Origin: Pontibacter anaerobius | Lineage (GTDB): Bacteria; Bacteroidota; Bacteroidia; Cytophagales; Hymenobacteraceae | Reading direction: 5' to 3' | DNA: 64,000 bases | NCBI RefSeq assembly: GCF_026241195.1 | Contig: NZ_JAPFQO010000008.1 | Coordinates: 62,001 to 126,000 of the forward strand | Shown: positions 52,085 through 59,915 of the stretch, piece by piece | Layout: each line of letters starts with the position of its first letter | How positions within the stretch are numbered: position 1 is the first letter of the stretch | Notes under the pieces: generated by a model | Databases searched by the model: none | What the model was told of the DNA's origin: nothing | The model's input: the letters and a program-made list of their open reading frames with translations, nothing else | Made by a program: the position numbers and the translations under genes

Positions 52085-52804
52085 TTAGCTACAACTTCCT
52101 TGCATATCACAAGAATCACCTTTCAGAATCTCGATTGCCGGCCTTGTGTTTTCCTTACTCCACTCCTGCCATGCACGAACTATAATATCTAGAAAAGCCT
52201 GCGGGTCTTGCGCTCCAGCAACAGCCAGCTTGCCATTTATCAGGAAGAATGGAACGCCAGACACCCCTATTCTTTGAGCTTCAGCAATGTCATCCCTAAC
52301 CTCAGTGGCAAACTGTTTACTGCTCAGGGCTTCATTCACTTCATCGCCATTCAGCCCTAACTCCTTGCCTAATTGAACAAGCACTTCTATGTCGCCTATG
52401 TTACGACCTTCTGTGAAATATGCGTAGAACAGCTTTTCTTCTGCCTCGTTTTGAAGCCCTTTGGTTTTGGCATAAAGAGAGAAACGGTGCGCATCAAATG
52501 TGTTGGGGAGTAGGATCTTTTCAAAGTTGTAATCTAATCCTACCTCTTCTGCATATTGCGCTATCTGGTTATGCATTTGCTCACTCCGTGTTCTGCTAAT
52601 ACCTTTCAGTCTGCCCACAGTCTCATAAAAATCAGCGCCTGTTTGCTGCTTATAATCCGGAAACATTTGATAGCTATGCCAAACAACCTCCACATCGTCT
52701 CTATAGCTGAATTGTTCCAATGCAGTCTCAAACTTACGCTTGCCGATGTAGCAGAATGGGCAAACTATGTCTGACCAAATCTCTATTTTCATTTTTGCTT
52801 GCAT
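52085..52804 (-). CDS. DsbA family oxidoreductase (FrnE-like)
   Basis: 239 residues of the DsbA/FrnE thioredoxin-fold family. The N-terminus IEIWSDIVCPFCYIGKRKFE carries the CPFC motif (Cys about 16-19), and GVSGVPFFLINGKLAVAGAQ contains the cis-proline. The C-terminal tail has two extra Cys (GDSCDMQGSCS). No signal peptide, so probably cytoplasmic, as FrnE. It is the last gene of a minus-strand run after a SnoaL-like lipoprotein and an AraC regulator. Lower G+C than the flanking core genes. Confidence 0.92.
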   Translation of the reverse strand: MQAKMKIEIWSDIVCPFCYIGKRKFETALEQFSYRDDVEVVWHSYQMFPDYKQQTGADFYETVGRLKGISRTRSEQMHNQIAQYAEEVGLDYNFEKILLPNTFDAHRFSLYAKTKGLQNEAEEKLFYAYFTEGRNIGDIEVLVQLGKELGLNGDEVNEALSSKQFATEVRDDIAEAQRIGVSGVPFFLINGKLAVAGAQDPQAFLDIIVRAWQEWSKENTRPAIEILKGDSCDMQGSCS

Positions 52805-52840
52805 CTTTGCTCTTGTTTTATTCAGATACTGTGCCCCTAT

Positions 52841-53707
52841 TCAGAACTTACCGTTGTTGTTCTTCCACTGGTCTTTTGAAGGTATCGTTTCCAGTGTATC
52901 CCAATGTTCTGCAATTTTGCCATTTTTCACTCTGAAGAGATCATAGAAAGCGGTATGCTGACCACCCAGCTGGCCTTCACTCACTACAAGGACGAAGTTG
53001 CCTTCCCCAAGCACCATATGTACTTTGTCATACTTCATCGTAATGCCTTGCTTTGCCCACTCCTCTAGCGCTTTTCCTAAATTAAACAGACCATCTCCTA
53101 TGTATGGGTTATGCTGGACATAGTGATCACCTTCAAAGTAACCGGTGAGTTTCTCCATTCTGCCGTTCACCAGAATATCATCCACGAAGCTACTTACCAG
53201 CGCTTTATTCTCCTTTGTTTTATCAAGGTCTTTCACCTGGATCGGGCCGTCTATCATGGTATGGCCGCTTGGGTTGGAAGGCTGCGTTTCCTGCAGGTTG
53301 TCCCAGTGTTCCACAATTTTACCGTCCTCAAAGCGGAAAATGTCAAAGCCAATTTTAGGACCAAACACATTGTATTCACTGTGGGCAAAAACATAGTCCC
53401 CGTCCTGAAATACCCGCACAGTGTTTACCTTCGTCTCGCCTTCCGGAAGAATATCCGAAAAGGCGGCAAAGCCTTCTAGTCTATCCGCAACTTTCAGGTT
53501 GTGCTGGATATACTTGTCAGGGTTGATCACTTTAGCAGGCTCTGTTGCACCTGTTTCCAAAGCCTTCAATAAGGCCATTCCCTTTTGCTTGTTTGATGTT
53601 TCCATTTCTGTCTTGTCTTTACCTTTTGATGAATTTACTTCTGATGTGCTGCAGCCGGCTATGCCTATACCTGCCATCATCGCTAAACTTAATACTGTCT
53701 TTTTCAT
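52841..53707 (-). CDS. Lipoprotein with two SnoaL-like domains
   Basis: 288 residues. Lipoprotein signal MKKTVLSLAMMAGIGIAGC (lipobox Cys19), a polar linker, and two SnoaL-type NTF2-like domains: about 60-165 (YIQHNLKVADRLEGFAAF, FDIFRFEDGKIVEHWDNLQE) and about 175-285 (YVQHNPYIGDGLFNLGKALE, YDLFRVKNGKIAEHWDTLE). The repeated ...R.ENGKIVEHWD signature shows internal duplication. SnoaL-like proteins include cyclases and isomerases, but many are of unknown function. It is preceded by an AraC regulator. Confidence 0.9.
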   Translation of the reverse strand: MKKTVLSLAMMAGIGIAGCSTSEVNSSKGKDKTEMETSNKQKGMALLKALETGATEPAKVINPDKYIQHNLKVADRLEGFAAFSDILPEGETKVNTVRVFQDGDYVFAHSEYNVFGPKIGFDIFRFEDGKIVEHWDNLQETQPSNPSGHTMIDGPIQVKDLDKTKENKALVSSFVDDILVNGRMEKLTGYFEGDHYVQHNPYIGDGLFNLGKALEEWAKQGITMKYDKVHMVLGEGNFVLVVSEGQLGGQHTAFYDLFRVKNGKIAEHWDTLETIPSKDQWKNNNGKF

Positions 53708-53803
53708 TTACTACTTTGTTAATTCATGATGCAAAGTTGCAATGAATCAGCGCGTTGCGAAAGGTAGTTTTGGTCCTTTGGATGATACTTTTGGGAAGAG
53801 GCC

Positions 53804-54673
53804 TTATGTAGTAAACTGCTCTCTGAACTCCACAGGTGTGCTCCTGTTGTGCTTGCGGAAAAACTTAATAAAGTTGGTCGGCTCCTGAAAGCCCAGTGAA
53901 TAGCCAATCTCTTTTATACTGTCATTGGTATGTGCCAGCAGTCTTTTTGCCTCCAGCATTACCCTTTCATCGATGATACTTTTAGGGGATTTTCCGAGGA
54001 TCTTTGATGTTGCCTGGTTTAGCCGTTTCTCGGTCACACTTAGCTTCGAGGCATATACATTAACTTGCTTCATCTGCCTGAAATCAGCTTCAACCAAATC
54101 CCTGAAAAGGATAGTATAGTCCAGGTCTGGCCCTTTCTTCAGCTCTGTGAAACCTTGCTTTCTACGCTCTCTTTCAGCTAGCAACAGAAAACTATGCAGC
54201 AGGCTCCTTAGCGTATCGGCGTAGTAAATTTCATGCTTGTTTGCCAGTTCTGCTTCCATTAAGCTGAAGAGGACTTTAAAATTGTCTGTAGAGCTATCAA
54301 GCTGCACTTGAGATACGCCCAGCAGGTCATTGAACAGAATGGAACTGCGGAGAAACTTCATGTCTGCCTCAGTCCTGAAAAAGAAGTTGTCGGTGAATAG
54401 AATAGCTTTGGCTTCAAAGCTCTCTTTAGGGTCAAAGAGTTGAACCGTATCTTTATTCAGAAAGAGCAGCGTCTGTGGTTTGATTTCGATTGGATTGAAA
54501 TCTACCAAATGGGTTGGGGTACCCTTTTGAAACCAGAGAATATGATAGAAAGCCGTTCTATGGGGAGAAGTTAGTATTTCCTTGCTTTTCTTGTATAAGT
54601 CAGTGATGGATACAATTTCAAACTCTACATGCATTCCCTCCTTAAAGTCATAGTTTCTGATTTGCTCCGTCAA
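53804..54673 (-). CDS. AraC family transcriptional regulator
   Basis: 289 residues: an N-terminal cupin-like sensing domain (about 20-150, HILWFQKGTPTHLVDFNPIE) and a C-terminal double helix-turn-helix (about 190-285, VYASKLSVTEKRLNQATSKI, then IKEIGYSLGFQEPTNFIKFF and RKHNRSTPVEFRE). It lies 96 bases upstream of the SnoaL-like lipoprotein on the same strand and is probably its regulator. Base composition is AT-rich compared with the core genes. Confidence 0.93.
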   Translation of the reverse strand: MTEQIRNYDFKEGMHVEFEIVSITDLYKKSKEILTSPHRTAFYHILWFQKGTPTHLVDFNPIEIKPQTLLFLNKDTVQLFDPKESFEAKAILFTDNFFFRTEADMKFLRSSILFNDLLGVSQVQLDSSTDNFKVLFSLMEAELANKHEIYYADTLRSLLHSFLLLAERERRKQGFTELKKGPDLDYTILFRDLVEADFRQMKQVNVYASKLSVTEKRLNQATSKILGKSPKSIIDERVMLEAKRLLAHTNDSIKEIGYSLGFQEPTNFIKFFRKHNRSTPVEFREQFTT

Positions 54674-55078
54674 TTTTAAAACCTGATAAAATTATTGCCA
54701 AAATAAATCAGGCAAAGAGTATCAGCTTTGCCTGATTTACAAGAACCAATCAACAGTTTAACTCATTTCATATCATATAATCAAATGTATTTCCGTTTGA
54801 AGCCTACATGGCTAATTCTGCCCATTGAAGGATTCATAAGTTGCTTCAGATTCAAAATATAATACTTCTCCATTTACAGAGCCTGGCTTGAGAGCAATAC
54901 AAATGCTACCGTGAAATAAATCAGTTGTTTTTTCATTTCTAATCAGAAAATAAGTTGCTGAAATAGCACTACTGCCAAAAAAATGAAAGCAATGGCATAT
55001 ACAAACCTTTTCAGCCAAACCTGTCCTTTTTTAGGAGGCATTTCGTCGCCTGTTTTGCAGCAATCCTTCATGACATTA
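54674..55078. other. AT-rich spacer with decayed gene fragments
   Basis: 405 bases, low G+C, between AraC and DUF983 genes. It holds a short signal-peptide-like frame (54874-54936) and other fragments but no intact gene, and no repeat heptamer AAGTATA. Confidence 0.45.
54874..54936 (-). pseudogene. Signal-peptide-like fragment
   Basis: ATG 54936 opens MKKQLIYFTVAFVLLSSQAL, a textbook signal peptide, and stops at once. A neighbouring frame continues with PGSVNGEVLYFESEATYESF to a stop at 54812. One small shift would join the two into a short secreted protein of about 45 residues, so this looks like a decayed gene. Confidence 0.35.
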
Positions 55079-55480
55079 TCATTTTATGCTTTTCTTGGGA
55101 ATGAGACTGCAAGGCCCTTCATACCTGACAAAAATATTGATCCACAATACCCTGGAGATTCGGAAGATAACTGGAAGAAACCCAACAACCGTGATGGCCA
55201 CTACTCCTATCATCATAGCCATCGTTACTTCTTCCACGAACTGGTGGAGTATAAAAAGGGATACCAGGAAGATGGACACATTAAAAGCGAAGCTAACATA
55301 CATGGCTCCATAGTAATAGCCAGTCTCAGGCTCAAAAGCTTGACCGCAGCATGGGCAATACTTGTGCATGTCTGCAAATTTGGTGCTGTAAAAGGTGCCT
55401 TCTGGAAACATGTTTCCTTCACGACAGCGAGGGCACTTAATAGTAAGCGCACTATATAAAAATGAATTTTTCTGGCTCAT
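55079..55480 (-). CDS. DUF983 family membrane protein
   Basis: 133 residues. N-terminal zinc-ribbon-like part with paired Cys (IKCPRCREGNMFPEG and YCPCCGQAFEPETGYYYG) followed by two membrane helices (about 60-80, AMYVSFAFNVSIFLVSLFIL, and about 85-107). DUF983 proteins are common in Bacteroidota and Alphaproteobacteria; function unknown. A good minus-strand promoter element lies just upstream. Confidence 0.88.
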   Translation of the reverse strand: MSQKNSFLYSALTIKCPRCREGNMFPEGTFYSTKFADMHKYCPCCGQAFEPETGYYYGAMYVSFAFNVSIFLVSLFILHQFVEEVTMAMMIGVVAITVVGFLPVIFRISRVLWINIFVRYEGPCSLIPKKSIK

Positions 55481-55503
55481 AACTTTATTCCTTATTAACT
55501 CTA

Positions 55504-55511
55504 CAAAGTTA
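55504..55511 (-). promoter_or_regulatory. Bacteroidota-type -7 element before the DUF983 gene
   Basis: Minus strand TAACTTTG fits TAnnTTTG, 23 bases upstream of the DUF983 start. Confidence 0.55.
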
Positions 55512-55557
55512 AAGCCCTAACAGAGCTATGTATCTGCACAAAAGAGACGAATTACTG

Positions 55558-55565
55558 TACTTTTG
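55558..55565 (+). promoter_or_regulatory. Bacteroidota-type -7 element before an AraC gene
   Basis: TACTTTTG, inside the palindrome GTACTTTTGTAC, about 76 bases before the AraC regulator start. The palindrome could also be an operator. Confidence 0.45.
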
Positions 55566-55641
55566 TACTACATTTATACATAAAGGAAACGGGCTACACC
55601 TTAATAAACCATCCGTAACTTAAGCTGCGTAAAGAACTCTT

Positions 55642-56532
55642 ATGCCGAAAGAACTTTTACCTATTTACCAGATACAGGATTTCAAGGCCCGGGAACAAAA
55701 AGCCCAATACTTCTACTTTAGTTCGTTCGCAGCACACCTGCAGGAACACCTTTTTATACGTGAGCCTCATAAGCACGATTTCTACATTGTACTTTTCATA
55801 AACCGGGGAACAGGAGTTCATACCATAGATTTCAAGGAGTATGACGTAAAGCCAGGTATGTTCTTTTTTATGACGCCTGGACAGGTGCACAGTTGGGAGT
55901 TGTCTGAGGATGCCGATGGCTATGTCATGTTTTTCACACAAGAGTATTATGCCAGGGAGTACCCAAGCAGAATGCTTCTTGATTACCCCTTCTTCAATGC
56001 CTTGCTCTACAACCCGGTTATGACTGTCACACAGGAAGATGAAAGTGTGCTCATCCCAATTTTCCATAAACTAGAGCACGAGCACAAGCAAGCAAAGCTG
56101 ATGCGAGAAGTTATGCTCAGCAGGTACCTGGATGTACTTCTGATCGAGTTGACCCGTATCTTCCGGCCTAATGCAGGCAGAGCAGGCCATCAAGGGAAAG
56201 AACAAACCCTCCTGCAAAACCTGGAGCGACTCATTGACATGCATTACAAGGAGCACCAGCCTGTAGCCTATTATGCTGAGCGTTTGCATGTAACCAAAAA
56301 GCACTTAAATACCGTCTGCAGAAATTATTTGAGCAAGACACCAAAAGAACTGATGCAACAACGTACACTGCTGGAAGCACAAAGACTATTGGTTCATTCT
56401 GAGCTGACTAGCTCTCAGATCGCTGCAGAGCTCGGCTATTTTGATAGCGCTTATTTCTTCCGGTTTTTCAAAAAACATAGAGGTGTTACTCCCGAGCAGT
56501 TCAGAGTAACAAATAAGAAGTCATTACCTTAA
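55642..56532 (+). CDS. AraC family transcriptional regulator with cupin domain
   Basis: 296 residues. The N-terminal cupin (AraC-binding) domain has HKHDFYIVLFINRGTGVHTI and GMFFFMTPGQVHSWELS; the C-terminal DNA-binding part has VAYYAERLHVTKKHLNTVCR, SQIAAELGYFDSAYFFRFFK and the final RGVTPEQFR. This arrangement is usual for regulators that respond to small molecules. It is divergent from DUF983; its targets are not obvious, possibly the cupin, SDR and alcohol dehydrogenase genes downstream on the opposite strand. Confidence 0.93.
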   Translation: MPKELLPIYQIQDFKAREQKAQYFYFSSFAAHLQEHLFIREPHKHDFYIVLFINRGTGVHTIDFKEYDVKPGMFFFMTPGQVHSWELSEDADGYVMFFTQEYYAREYPSRMLLDYPFFNALLYNPVMTVTQEDESVLIPIFHKLEHEHKQAKLMREVMLSRYLDVLLIELTRIFRPNAGRAGHQGKEQTLLQNLERLIDMHYKEHQPVAYYAERLHVTKKHLNTVCRNYLSKTPKELMQQRTLLEAQRLLVHSELTSSQIAAELGYFDSAYFFRFFKKHRGVTPEQFRVTNKKSLP

Positions 56533-56544
56533 AAGGATCTAGTA

Positions 56545-56733
56545 TTAAAAGTCCAGACATTCTTCTAATATTGTCAGATCCATGTGGAAATGGTTCGATA
56601 ATTCCATCCTTCGGTCTACCATAGTACAAAAGCCGCACCACGTCAAATGGAGCGGCTTTTTTGGTTCGATAAATTTCCCCTTCGGTTTAAATATTTCCGA
56701 TATCAAACCTTGCGGCGAAACTGCTGGCTTAGC
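56545..56733 (-). pseudogene. Remnant of a recombinase-like C-terminus
   Basis: On the minus strand, directly after the cupin stop, an open frame of 62 codons without a good start reads GLISEIFKPKGKFIEPKKPL, then HLTWCGFCTMVDRRMELSNH, then FHMDLTILEECLDF and TAA. Its first half matches the frame downstream of tRNA-Glu (KFIEQKNPLHVMWSGFF) and its second half matches the remnant at 59369 (VDRGMELSNLFHRDLAALEE). It is thus related to both, and best explained as the end of an integrase gene left by a mobile element. Confidence 0.5.
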
Positions 56734-57128
56734 TTACTTTTTATACTGCTCGTCCGACACTTTCTCCATCCAATCCACGACCTTGCCGTTCAGGTTTTCA
56801 TGTATGGCAATATGGGTCATGCCGTTTGTAGGCGTGGCACCGTGCCAATGTCTTTCGTTTGGCTCAAACCAAACAACGTCACCAGGGTGTACTTCTTCAA
56901 TGGCACTCCCTTCTTTCTGCACGAGGCCGCAGCCGGCCGTAATGATCAAAGTTTGACCGAGCGGATGCGTGTGCCAAGCAGTTCTTGCCCCCGGCTCAAA
57001 GGTGACACTTGCAGCTGCACTGCGTCTTGCCTCGTTTGCTGCAAATAGTGGGTCTATACGCACGGCTCCGGTGAACCAATCTTCCAGCCTTTGCCGGAAG
57101 GCTGTGTGCCGATTCTTGTTATTTCCAT
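56734..57128 (-). pseudogene. Cupin protein gene with an N-terminal frameshift
   Basis: The cupin domain frame (56734-57063) has the conserved histidines [15 protein letters not shown] and [16 protein letters not shown]. Family members begin about 20 residues earlier. Here ATG 57128 starts [14 protein letters not shown] in another frame, and the cupin frame continues upstream as [14 protein letters not shown]; the two meet around GGCTGGAAG at about 57084-57092, where one base appears to be missing. A GTG at about 57063 could still start a 109-residue cupin that may fold. Likely a recently broken gene in the accessory region. Confidence 0.7.
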
Positions 57129-57186
57129 AAATACTATTTTTATCCGCCCCGGCTAAGAGGCAGAATGAATGTTTATAAAATCAATG

Positions 57187-57921
57187 TTACTGAGGAAAGG
57201 CAACTCCTGTCAGTTTTTTGCAAACCTCCAGAAATTGCTCCTGTAACCCGACATTATCTGCATCAGGATGGTGGTGCCTTTCTTGCTGGTGAAAAAAGTA
57301 ACGGCCACTTACTGTTGCCTTTTCATCGTCGTTGACAGCAAGCCATACCTGTGTCTCATACCCTTTTTGCAAGCTATCCGGCGCGCCACGTCCACCCATC
57401 TTGGTCGGAACCCAGCCCGGGTTAACGGCATTGGCATACACCTCCGCCCACTTCCGTGCTACGGCCATGCAAAGCGTCAGCACATGCAACTTAGAATCGG
57501 AGTAGGTTATGCGGCTACTATCGCTAGTCAAGCTCTCGGGCTGCAACTGCCCCTGCAGATGCATACCCGAGGTCAGGTAGATCAGTCGCTTTGGCTTTTG
57601 TATCAGGCAGGTAAGGATGTAGGGCGCTAAGGTATTAACCGCGAAGATTTGCTTTGCCGGGGCCTGGTAAACGCCAGCGTTATGAATCACGGCATCAAAG
57701 GCACCCAGCGCGTTCACATCGGAAGCCAGCTGTATTGTTTCTTCCCTATTTGACAGATCGCCTGTTACAACGGCTTCCGCTCCCGGGTTTTTGTCCATCG
57801 CATCGCGTGCACGTGCGGCATTGCGTGCATGCAACACCACCCTGTGTCCCTGCGCGATCAACGCTTTCGCGGCTAGCTGCCCTAAGCCTTCAGCCGACCC
57901 TGTAATAAATACCCTTGCCAT
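57187..57921 (-). CDS. SDR family oxidoreductase
   Basis: 244 residues of the short-chain dehydrogenase family. VFITGSAEGLGQLAAKALIA (NAD(P)-binding glycine motif), VIHNAGVY, and a YSDSKLHVLTL motif carrying the catalytic Tyr and Lys, with NPGWVPTKMGG after it. The substrate is unknown. It lies 47 bases downstream of the alcohol dehydrogenase on the same strand, suggesting joint transcription of two NAD(P)-dependent enzymes. Confidence 0.92.
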   Translation of the reverse strand: MARVFITGSAEGLGQLAAKALIAQGHRVVLHARNAARARDAMDKNPGAEAVVTGDLSNREETIQLASDVNALGAFDAVIHNAGVYQAPAKQIFAVNTLAPYILTCLIQKPKRLIYLTSGMHLQGQLQPESLTSDSSRITYSDSKLHVLTLCMAVARKWAEVYANAVNPGWVPTKMGGRGAPDSLQKGYETQVWLAVNDDEKATVSGRYFFHQQERHHHPDADNVGLQEQFLEVCKKLTGVAFPQ

Positions 57922-57968
57922 ATCACCTTATCCGCTTAGCGATTCCTCAACTAGCTTCCATCTCTTCT

Positions 57969-59075
57969 CTATCCGGCGTTTTCTTTTTTCAGCGATGCCA
58001 TATCAATCACAAACCTGTACTTGACATCCCCTTTTAGCAAACGTTCATAGGCTTCATTGATCTGCTGCATGTCTATCATCTCGATATCCGAGACGATGTT
58101 ATGTTTGCCACAGAAGTCCAACATCTCCTGTGTTTCGGCAATGCCCCCGATCATGGAGCCGGCAAAGCTTCTGCGGAACGGAATGAGGCTAAATGCTGCT
58201 GTCGGAAGTGGTTGCTCCGGAGCCCCCACTAATACCAGCGAACCGTCTACCCGCAGCAGGTTCAGGTAGGCATTGATGTCGTGCTGTGCCGAAACAGCAT
58301 CCAACACAAAGTGGAGCTTGCCGGTATACTTTGCCATTTGCTCTGCGTCTTTCGACAGCACCACATCATCGGCTCCAAGGCGCTTGGCATCCTCCACCTT
58401 CGACAGGGAAGTAGTATACACGATTACCTCTGCCCCCATGGCCTTGGCCAGTTTCACTGCCATGTGCCCCAGGCCACCCAAGCCAACAATGCCTACTTTC
58501 TGGCCGGGCCCCACGTTCCACTTCTTTAGTGGCGAATACGTGGTGATGCCGGCGCATAGTAATGGCGCAGTAGCTGCCAGCTCCAGGTTGTCGGGCACCC
58601 GCAGCACATAACCTTCATTCACCACGATGCCCTCGGAATATCCGCCAAAGGTATGGGTGCCCAAGTGGGTATCGGGTGAGTTATAGGTTCCCGTATTGCC
58701 TTCCGAACAATACTGCTCCAGACCCTCGTTGCAATAGTCACATTCACGGCAGCTATCCACCATACAGCCCACCGCTGCCAGGTCGCCCTCTTTGAATTTA
58801 GTTACATGGCTGCCAACCCTCGTAACTTTGCCCACTATCTCGTGCCCGGGTACACAAGGATATACGGTGCTATGCCACTCATTCCGGGCTGTGTGGAGAT
58901 CAGAATGGCAAACCCCGCAATACAAGATTTCGATCTCCACATCTTGTGGCGTGGGGTTCCTTCTCTGTATGTTCAATTGCTCCAAAGCCGCATCGGCTGC
59001 TTCAGTTCCAAATGCTTTCACTTCTTTCGTTTTAACAGGAACGGCTCCCTCTGCTGTTGCTTTTACTGTTTCCAT
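57969..59075 (-). CDS. Zinc-dependent alcohol dehydrogenase
   Basis: 368 residues, medium-chain dehydrogenase of the YahK/AdhA (cinnamyl-alcohol) type. Catalytic zinc ligands in CGVCHSDLH and GHEIVGKV; structural zinc ligands in DSCRECDYCNEGLEQYC; the NADP-binding GLGGLGHMAVKLAKAMGAEV. An N-terminal extension of about 20 residues precedes the domain. Such enzymes reduce a broad range of aldehydes with NADPH. First gene of a likely two-gene unit with the SDR; two of the few AAGTATA heptamers of the accessory region are in or beside it. Confidence 0.94.
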   Translation of the reverse strand: METVKATAEGAVPVKTKEVKAFGTEAADAALEQLNIQRRNPTPQDVEIEILYCGVCHSDLHTARNEWHSTVYPCVPGHEIVGKVTRVGSHVTKFKEGDLAAVGCMVDSCRECDYCNEGLEQYCSEGNTGTYNSPDTHLGTHTFGGYSEGIVVNEGYVLRVPDNLELAATAPLLCAGITTYSPLKKWNVGPGQKVGIVGLGGLGHMAVKLAKAMGAEVIVYTTSLSKVEDAKRLGADDVVLSKDAEQMAKYTGKLHFVLDAVSAQHDINAYLNLLRVDGSLVLVGAPEQPLPTAAFSLIPFRRSFAGSMIGGIAETQEMLDFCGKHNIVSDIEMIDMQQINEAYERLLKGDVKYRFVIDMASLKKENAG

Positions 59076-59368
59076 AATGTATGCTGTCTTTCAATTAGGT
59101 AAAAAGTATACTTTCCTATTTTAAATTCTCTTTAAAGTACGATTCCAGTTTATCAAACGGAATAACTTCTGTTTGGTCGTACAAATTTGCATGCACTAGC
59201 CCCGGTGCAACCACCTTTTCTGTTGGCTCAGAAGCCCTATGCTACTCTCTTGGCACCAGTTTACTAGAGGCTATAGAGAAGGCTAGACATTGAATTACGG
59301 GTAAAGAGTTGTTGATATAAACTTTATCACCTGTGTTGATAACAGTGAACCTTAAGCCAGCTCCTCTC

Positions 59369-59650
59369 CTAGTCCAAAAATTCTTCTAAAGCAGCCAAAT
59401 CCCTGTGGAAAAGGTTCGATAATTCCATCCCACGGTCTACCAGGAGGGAAAAGGGATTTTCAGAATCGCTTTTCCCTCTTTCTTTTTCCGTTGAAAGCTG
59501 CGCCAGCTCCCTGGAAACGACGAAAAACGAGTTCACCCGCGTGGTTCGGTAAGCCTCCTTTTCCCGGTCATACTGCACCCCATCGGGGAACACCGTCGCT
59601 TGCCCCCCCACCGGAATCCGTTTAATGCCCTGGGGCAGATCTTCTCCGGC
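59369..59650 (-). pseudogene. Probable C-terminal fragment of a site-specific recombinase
   Basis: Open frame of 93 codons with a stop directly upstream and no N-terminal domain: GIKRIPVGGQATVFPDGVQY, DREKEAYRTTRVNSFFVVSR, a variable stretch, then SLLVDRGMELSNLFHRDLAA and LEEFLD. The FPDGxxYDREKxxYRTxRVN pattern is what I remember at the C-terminus of Bacteroidota serine recombinases, ahead of a variable end that reads into the attachment site. The end matches the remnant at 56545. The catalytic part is missing, so this is a remnant. Confidence 0.55.
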
Positions 59651-59886
59651 CTAACTGACTGTATCTTTTCGAGCACAACAGCATTTTCAGACCTGGCAGA
59701 ATAAATGCCTAATTGCCGAGACTTTGTTTAGGTAAGGTACTACCGAATAAATTCAGAGATTTCCAACTTCCAGTTAGGAATAGGAAAAAGGATTTAAACC
59801 TATTTTGAACTTATTATTGTTTCAAAACAAATATAAATTGTCTCTACACCTAAACTCCAACTATCCAAAAATTAAAATTTAAACTG

Positions 59887-59894
59887 TAACTTTG
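59887..59894 (+). promoter_or_regulatory. Bacteroidota-type -7 element of purL
   Basis: TAACTTTG fits TAnnTTTG, 21 bases before the purL ATG; no clear -33 TTG at the right distance. Confidence 0.6.
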
Positions 59895-59915
59895 TGACTT
59901 GAAATAAAAACGAGC

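Noticed and set aside
51931..52119. Minus-strand frame of 62 codons after tRNA-Glu
   Set aside because: It crosses the tRNA terminator and the end of the DsbA-like gene; the neighbouring frame, not this one, matches the remnant at 56.6 kb.
53719..53907. Minus-strand frame of 62 codons near the AraC gene
   Set aside because: It overlaps the end of the AraC gene in another frame and has no family features.
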